Source of the DNA: an uncultured Lachnospiraceae bacterium
GTDB lineage: Bacteria > Bacillota > Clostridia > Lachnospirales > Lachnospiraceae
DNA: 7,946 nt
NCBI GenBank assembly: GCA_937891165.1
Contig: CALAEX010000134.1
Location: 1 to 7,946, forward strand
Direction: 5' to 3'
Position numbers and translations under genes: made by a program. Below are positions 6,318 to 7,946 of the stretch, piece by piece. The notes under the pieces are model-generated. The model was given only the letters and a program-made list of their open reading frames with translations, searched no databases and was not told the DNA's origin. Positions within the stretch are counted from its first letter, which is position 1. Each line of letters begins with the position of its first letter.

Positions 6318-7478
6318 ATGAGAAATATTTTAATTGGAGGAGCTTGGCCGTATGCGAATGGTTCTTTGCATATAGGACATATTGCAGGATTATTAGCAGG
6401 AGATGTATTGGCTAGGTATCACAGAGCAATTGGAGATAATGTATATTTTGTGTCTGGCAGTGATTGTCATGGAACACCAGTGGCAATTCGTGCAAAAAAG
6501 GAAGGAAAGACACCACAGGAAATTAGTGATTTTTATCATGAGGAATTTCAAGAATGTTTTCAGAAATTAGGATTTAGTTATGATGTGTATACAAAAACAT
6601 CTTCTGAGAAACATAAAAATTTTGTAAGAGAATTTCATAAAAAACTTTACGAAAGTGACTATGTCTATGAAAAGGAAGTACCACAAGCGTATTGTGAGGA
6701 GTGTAATACCTTTTTAGCAGACCGTTTTGTAGTAGGAAAATGTCCAAAATGTCAAAATGATAGTCGTGGCGACCAATATGATGTTTGTGGTGCGGTGCTT
6801 GAACCAGAAAATTTATTAGAGCCAGTTTGTGCGATTTGCGGAAAATCAATTAGTTTTAAAAATTCCAAACATTTGTATATTGCGATTTCTTCATTAGAAA
6901 AGCAGTTGAAAAAGTTAGTAGAGGAAAAAACGGAATGGAGAAAAAATGCAATTGCATTTACGAATTGATATATTACAGAGGGTTTAAGAGATAGAGCATT
7001 AACAAGAGATTTAGAATGGGGGATTCCTGTACCAAAAGAAGGATATGAAAATAAAACAATTTATATTTGGGCAGAAAATGTATTGGGATATTTATCGGCG
7101 AGTAAAGTAGCCACAGATAAAGCAAAGGGAGATTTTGAAGCACTTTGGGGAAAAGAAGCAAAGCACTACTATGTACATGGTAAAGACAATATTCCGTTTC
7201 ATTCCATTATTTTACCAGCACTTTTGTTAGGAAATGATACAAAATGGCATTTACCAGACCAAATAGTATCTAGTGAATATCTTACTTTAGAAGGCAGAAA
7301 AATTTCTACAAGTCAAAATTATGCTATTTGGATAAAAGAATTATTGCAGTGTTATGAACCGGATTCTATCCGTTATTATTTTCTTGCCAATGGTCCAGAA
7401 AAGAAAGATGCAGATTTTTCATGGAGAGAATATGTATATAGTGATGAAAAATATATAAAATATAAAAACAAGTATTGA
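6318..7478 (+). pseudogene. metG: Methionyl-tRNA synthetase, inactivated (nonsense, truncation)
   Basis: MetRS charges tRNA-Met with methionine. The catalytic fold is clear: PYANGSLHIGH at 11-21 (HIGH motif H18-H21), SGSDCHGTP, the zinc-knuckle insert at 126-174, then LRDRALTRDLEWGIPVP, TIYIWAENVLGYLSA, YYVHGKDNIPFHSIILPALLL, and a KMSKS-type KISTS at 7299-7313. Codon 217 (6966-6968) is TGA, where FTNRYI is expected; CGA to TGA explains it. The next 169 codons continue in the same frame, so this is one gene, not two. Zinc ligands: CxxC at 126/129, 142/145 and 171/174, but the fourth pair reads YDVC (Tyr154 instead of Cys). The residue after KISTS is Gln where Arg is usual. Homology ends near WREYV (7422-7436); the anticodon-binding domain is missing and the last codons come from the inserted IS607 element. 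GAGG at 6307-6310 is the ribosome binding site. The double-knuckle type suggests a second, accessory MetRS; a working MetRS must exist elsewhere. Confidence 0.92.
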
Positions 7479-7503
7479 AATATTATCATATTTATGGTAT
7501 ACT
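7475..7503 (+). promoter_or_regulatory. Promoter of the IS607 transposase
   Basis: TTGAAA at 7475-7480, a 17-nt spacer, and TATACT at 7498-7503 with an extended -10 TG at 7495-7496. The start would fall near 7510, leaving a very short leader of about 16 nt before the ATG. The -35 box overlaps the stop codon of the fused metG remnant frame. Confidence 0.65.
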
Positions 7504-7516
7504 CCTATTATAGGAG
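7502..7516. repeat. 15-nt palindrome over the -10 edge, start site and RBS
   Basis: CTCCTAT-T-ATAGGAG is a perfect inverted repeat with a one-base centre. It overlaps the end of the -10 box (7498-7503), the predicted transcription start and the first part of the ribosome binding site AGGAGG (7512-7517). It is placed as an operator would be, perhaps for the MerR-like head of TnpA itself. In a longer read-through transcript from the metG T-box the same repeat could pair and hide the ribosome binding site. Confidence 0.5.
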
Positions 7517-7525
7517 GTAGATATT

Positions 7526-7946
7526 ATGAGAGCAAAAGAGGTATTACAATTACTTCGTATTACAAGACAAACACTAACCAATTATGTAAAAGAAGGTATC
7601 ATTCAAGTAAAAGTACTGCCGAGTGGTAGATATGATTATGTAGAAGAAAGTGTGTATGCTTTTTTAAACAAAGATGTACAGAGAAAAACTTGTCTGTATG
7701 CTAGAGTGTCCACAGCAAAGCAAAAGGCTGATTTAGAACATCAAATTGATTTATTAAAACAGTTTTGTTTTGTCAATGGCTATTCTGTGGGAGGAATTTA
7801 TTCGGATATTGCGAGTGGAATTAGTTTTGAAAAAAGAACCCAGTTTTTTGAGTTACTGGATGAAATTTTAAATCATCGAGTGGAACAAGTTGTCATTACT
7901 TATAAAGATAGACTATCGAGAGTAGGATTTGAATTATTTGCTCATT
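7526..7946 (+). CDS. tnpA: IS607-family serine recombinase TnpA (partial, 3' end outside)
   Basis: The first 140 codons are present and the frame is open to the window edge; family members are about 190-210 residues. Residues 1-48 form a MerR-like helix-turn-helix (AKEVLQLLRITRQTLTNYVKEG, then LPSGRYDYVEESVYAFL) that binds element ends. From 55 the serine-recombinase catalytic domain begins: CLYARVSTAKQKADLEHQ with nucleophile Ser62 and Arg60, then YSDIASGISFEKRTQFFELL, and VVITYKDRLSRVGFELF with the conserved DRLSR. The IS607 order, DNA-binding domain before catalytic domain, sets it apart from resolvases. It cuts and joins DNA through a phosphoserine link and inserts with little target specificity, without target duplication. 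AGGAGG at 7512-7517 lies 8 nt before the ATG. No stop or frameshift is seen, so it may be active. A tnpB gene usually follows; whether it does here cannot be seen. Confidence 0.93.
   Translation, partial: MRAKEVLQLLRITRQTLTNYVKEGIIQVKVLPSGRYDYVEESVYAFLNKDVQRKTCLYARVSTAKQKADLEHQIDLLKQFCFVNGYSVGGIYSDIASGISFEKRTQFFELLDEILNHRVEQVVITYKDRLSRVGFELFAH

Larger units (their letters stand above)
7441..7946 (+). mobile_element. IS607-family element, left part, inserted in metG
   Basis: The MetRS reading diverges at about 7437-7445 and, after about 80 nt of AT-rich sequence with a promoter, a serine recombinase of the IS607 TnpA type begins. IS607 elements make no target-site duplication and have no terminal inverted repeats, so the exact left end cannot be fixed here. 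The right end, and any tnpB with its guide RNA, lie beyond the window. The element has the same orientation as metG. Confidence 0.8.

Noticed and set aside
6966..6968. TGA in metG as a selenocysteine codon or a reassigned codon
   Set aside because: MetRS is not a selenoprotein and the site corresponds to an expected Arg. TGG encodes Trp throughout the window and the 87-residue gene ends in TGA, so TGA is a normal stop here.
7083..7478. A separate 131-codon gene starting at ATG 7083
   Set aside because: It is the in-frame continuation of the MetRS reading after the premature stop. The ATG is an internal codon (in WAENVLGYLSA the homology runs on both sides), and it has no ribosome binding site.

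Overview
The window is AT-rich, Gram-positive-type DNA. A Met-specifying T-box leader, strong AGGAGG-type ribosome binding sites, a SpoIID/peptidoglycan-binding protein, a PASTA/DUF6273 surface protein and an IS607-family element together suggest an anaerobic Clostridia genome, most likely Lachnospiraceae. That placement is inference from gene content; no taxonomic marker gene is present.

Layout. (1) 75-1673, minus strand: an exported protein with TPR-like repeats, one PASTA domain, a Pro/Thr/Lys spacer and a C-terminal DUF6273 domain. (2) 1674-2031: a gene-free, very AT-rich gap holding two near-consensus promoters that point at each other, each driving the gene on the far side of the other. 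(3) 2032-2583, plus strand: a small polytopic membrane protein, followed by a short stretch that reads like a frameshifted gene remnant and by a long hairpin terminator. (4) 2821-4098, minus strand: a SpoIID-domain protein with a C-terminal peptidoglycan-binding domain; its start is best placed at an internal ATG with a good ribosome binding site. (5) 4316-4840, plus strand: a GNAT acetyltransferase with its own promoter and a 15-bp hairpin behind it. (6) 5800-4921, minus strand: a tightly coupled two-gene unit of a JAB/JAMM-type metalloprotease-like protein and an 87-residue unknown. (7) 5857-6184, plus strand: a promoter and complete T-box leader with an AUG specifier. (8) 6318-7440: a methionyl-tRNA synthetase gene that is dead by several criteria: an in-frame TGA where Arg is expected, a lost zinc-ligand Cys, an altered residue after the KMSKS-type motif, and loss of the whole C-terminal region. 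(9) From about 7440 to the window end: the left part of an IS607-family element with its own promoter and the first 140 codons of its serine recombinase.

How it fits together. The most informative region is 5857-7946. An intact-looking methionine T-box still sits in front of a decayed, probably accessory, MetRS gene whose 3' part has been replaced by an IS607 element in the same orientation. Transcripts that pass the T-box under charged tRNA-Met shortage would run through the pseudogene into the transposase. The JAB/87-aa pair is the best candidate for a little-described functional module. The remaining genes look like ordinary accessory or cell-envelope genes, separated by clear transcription signals.
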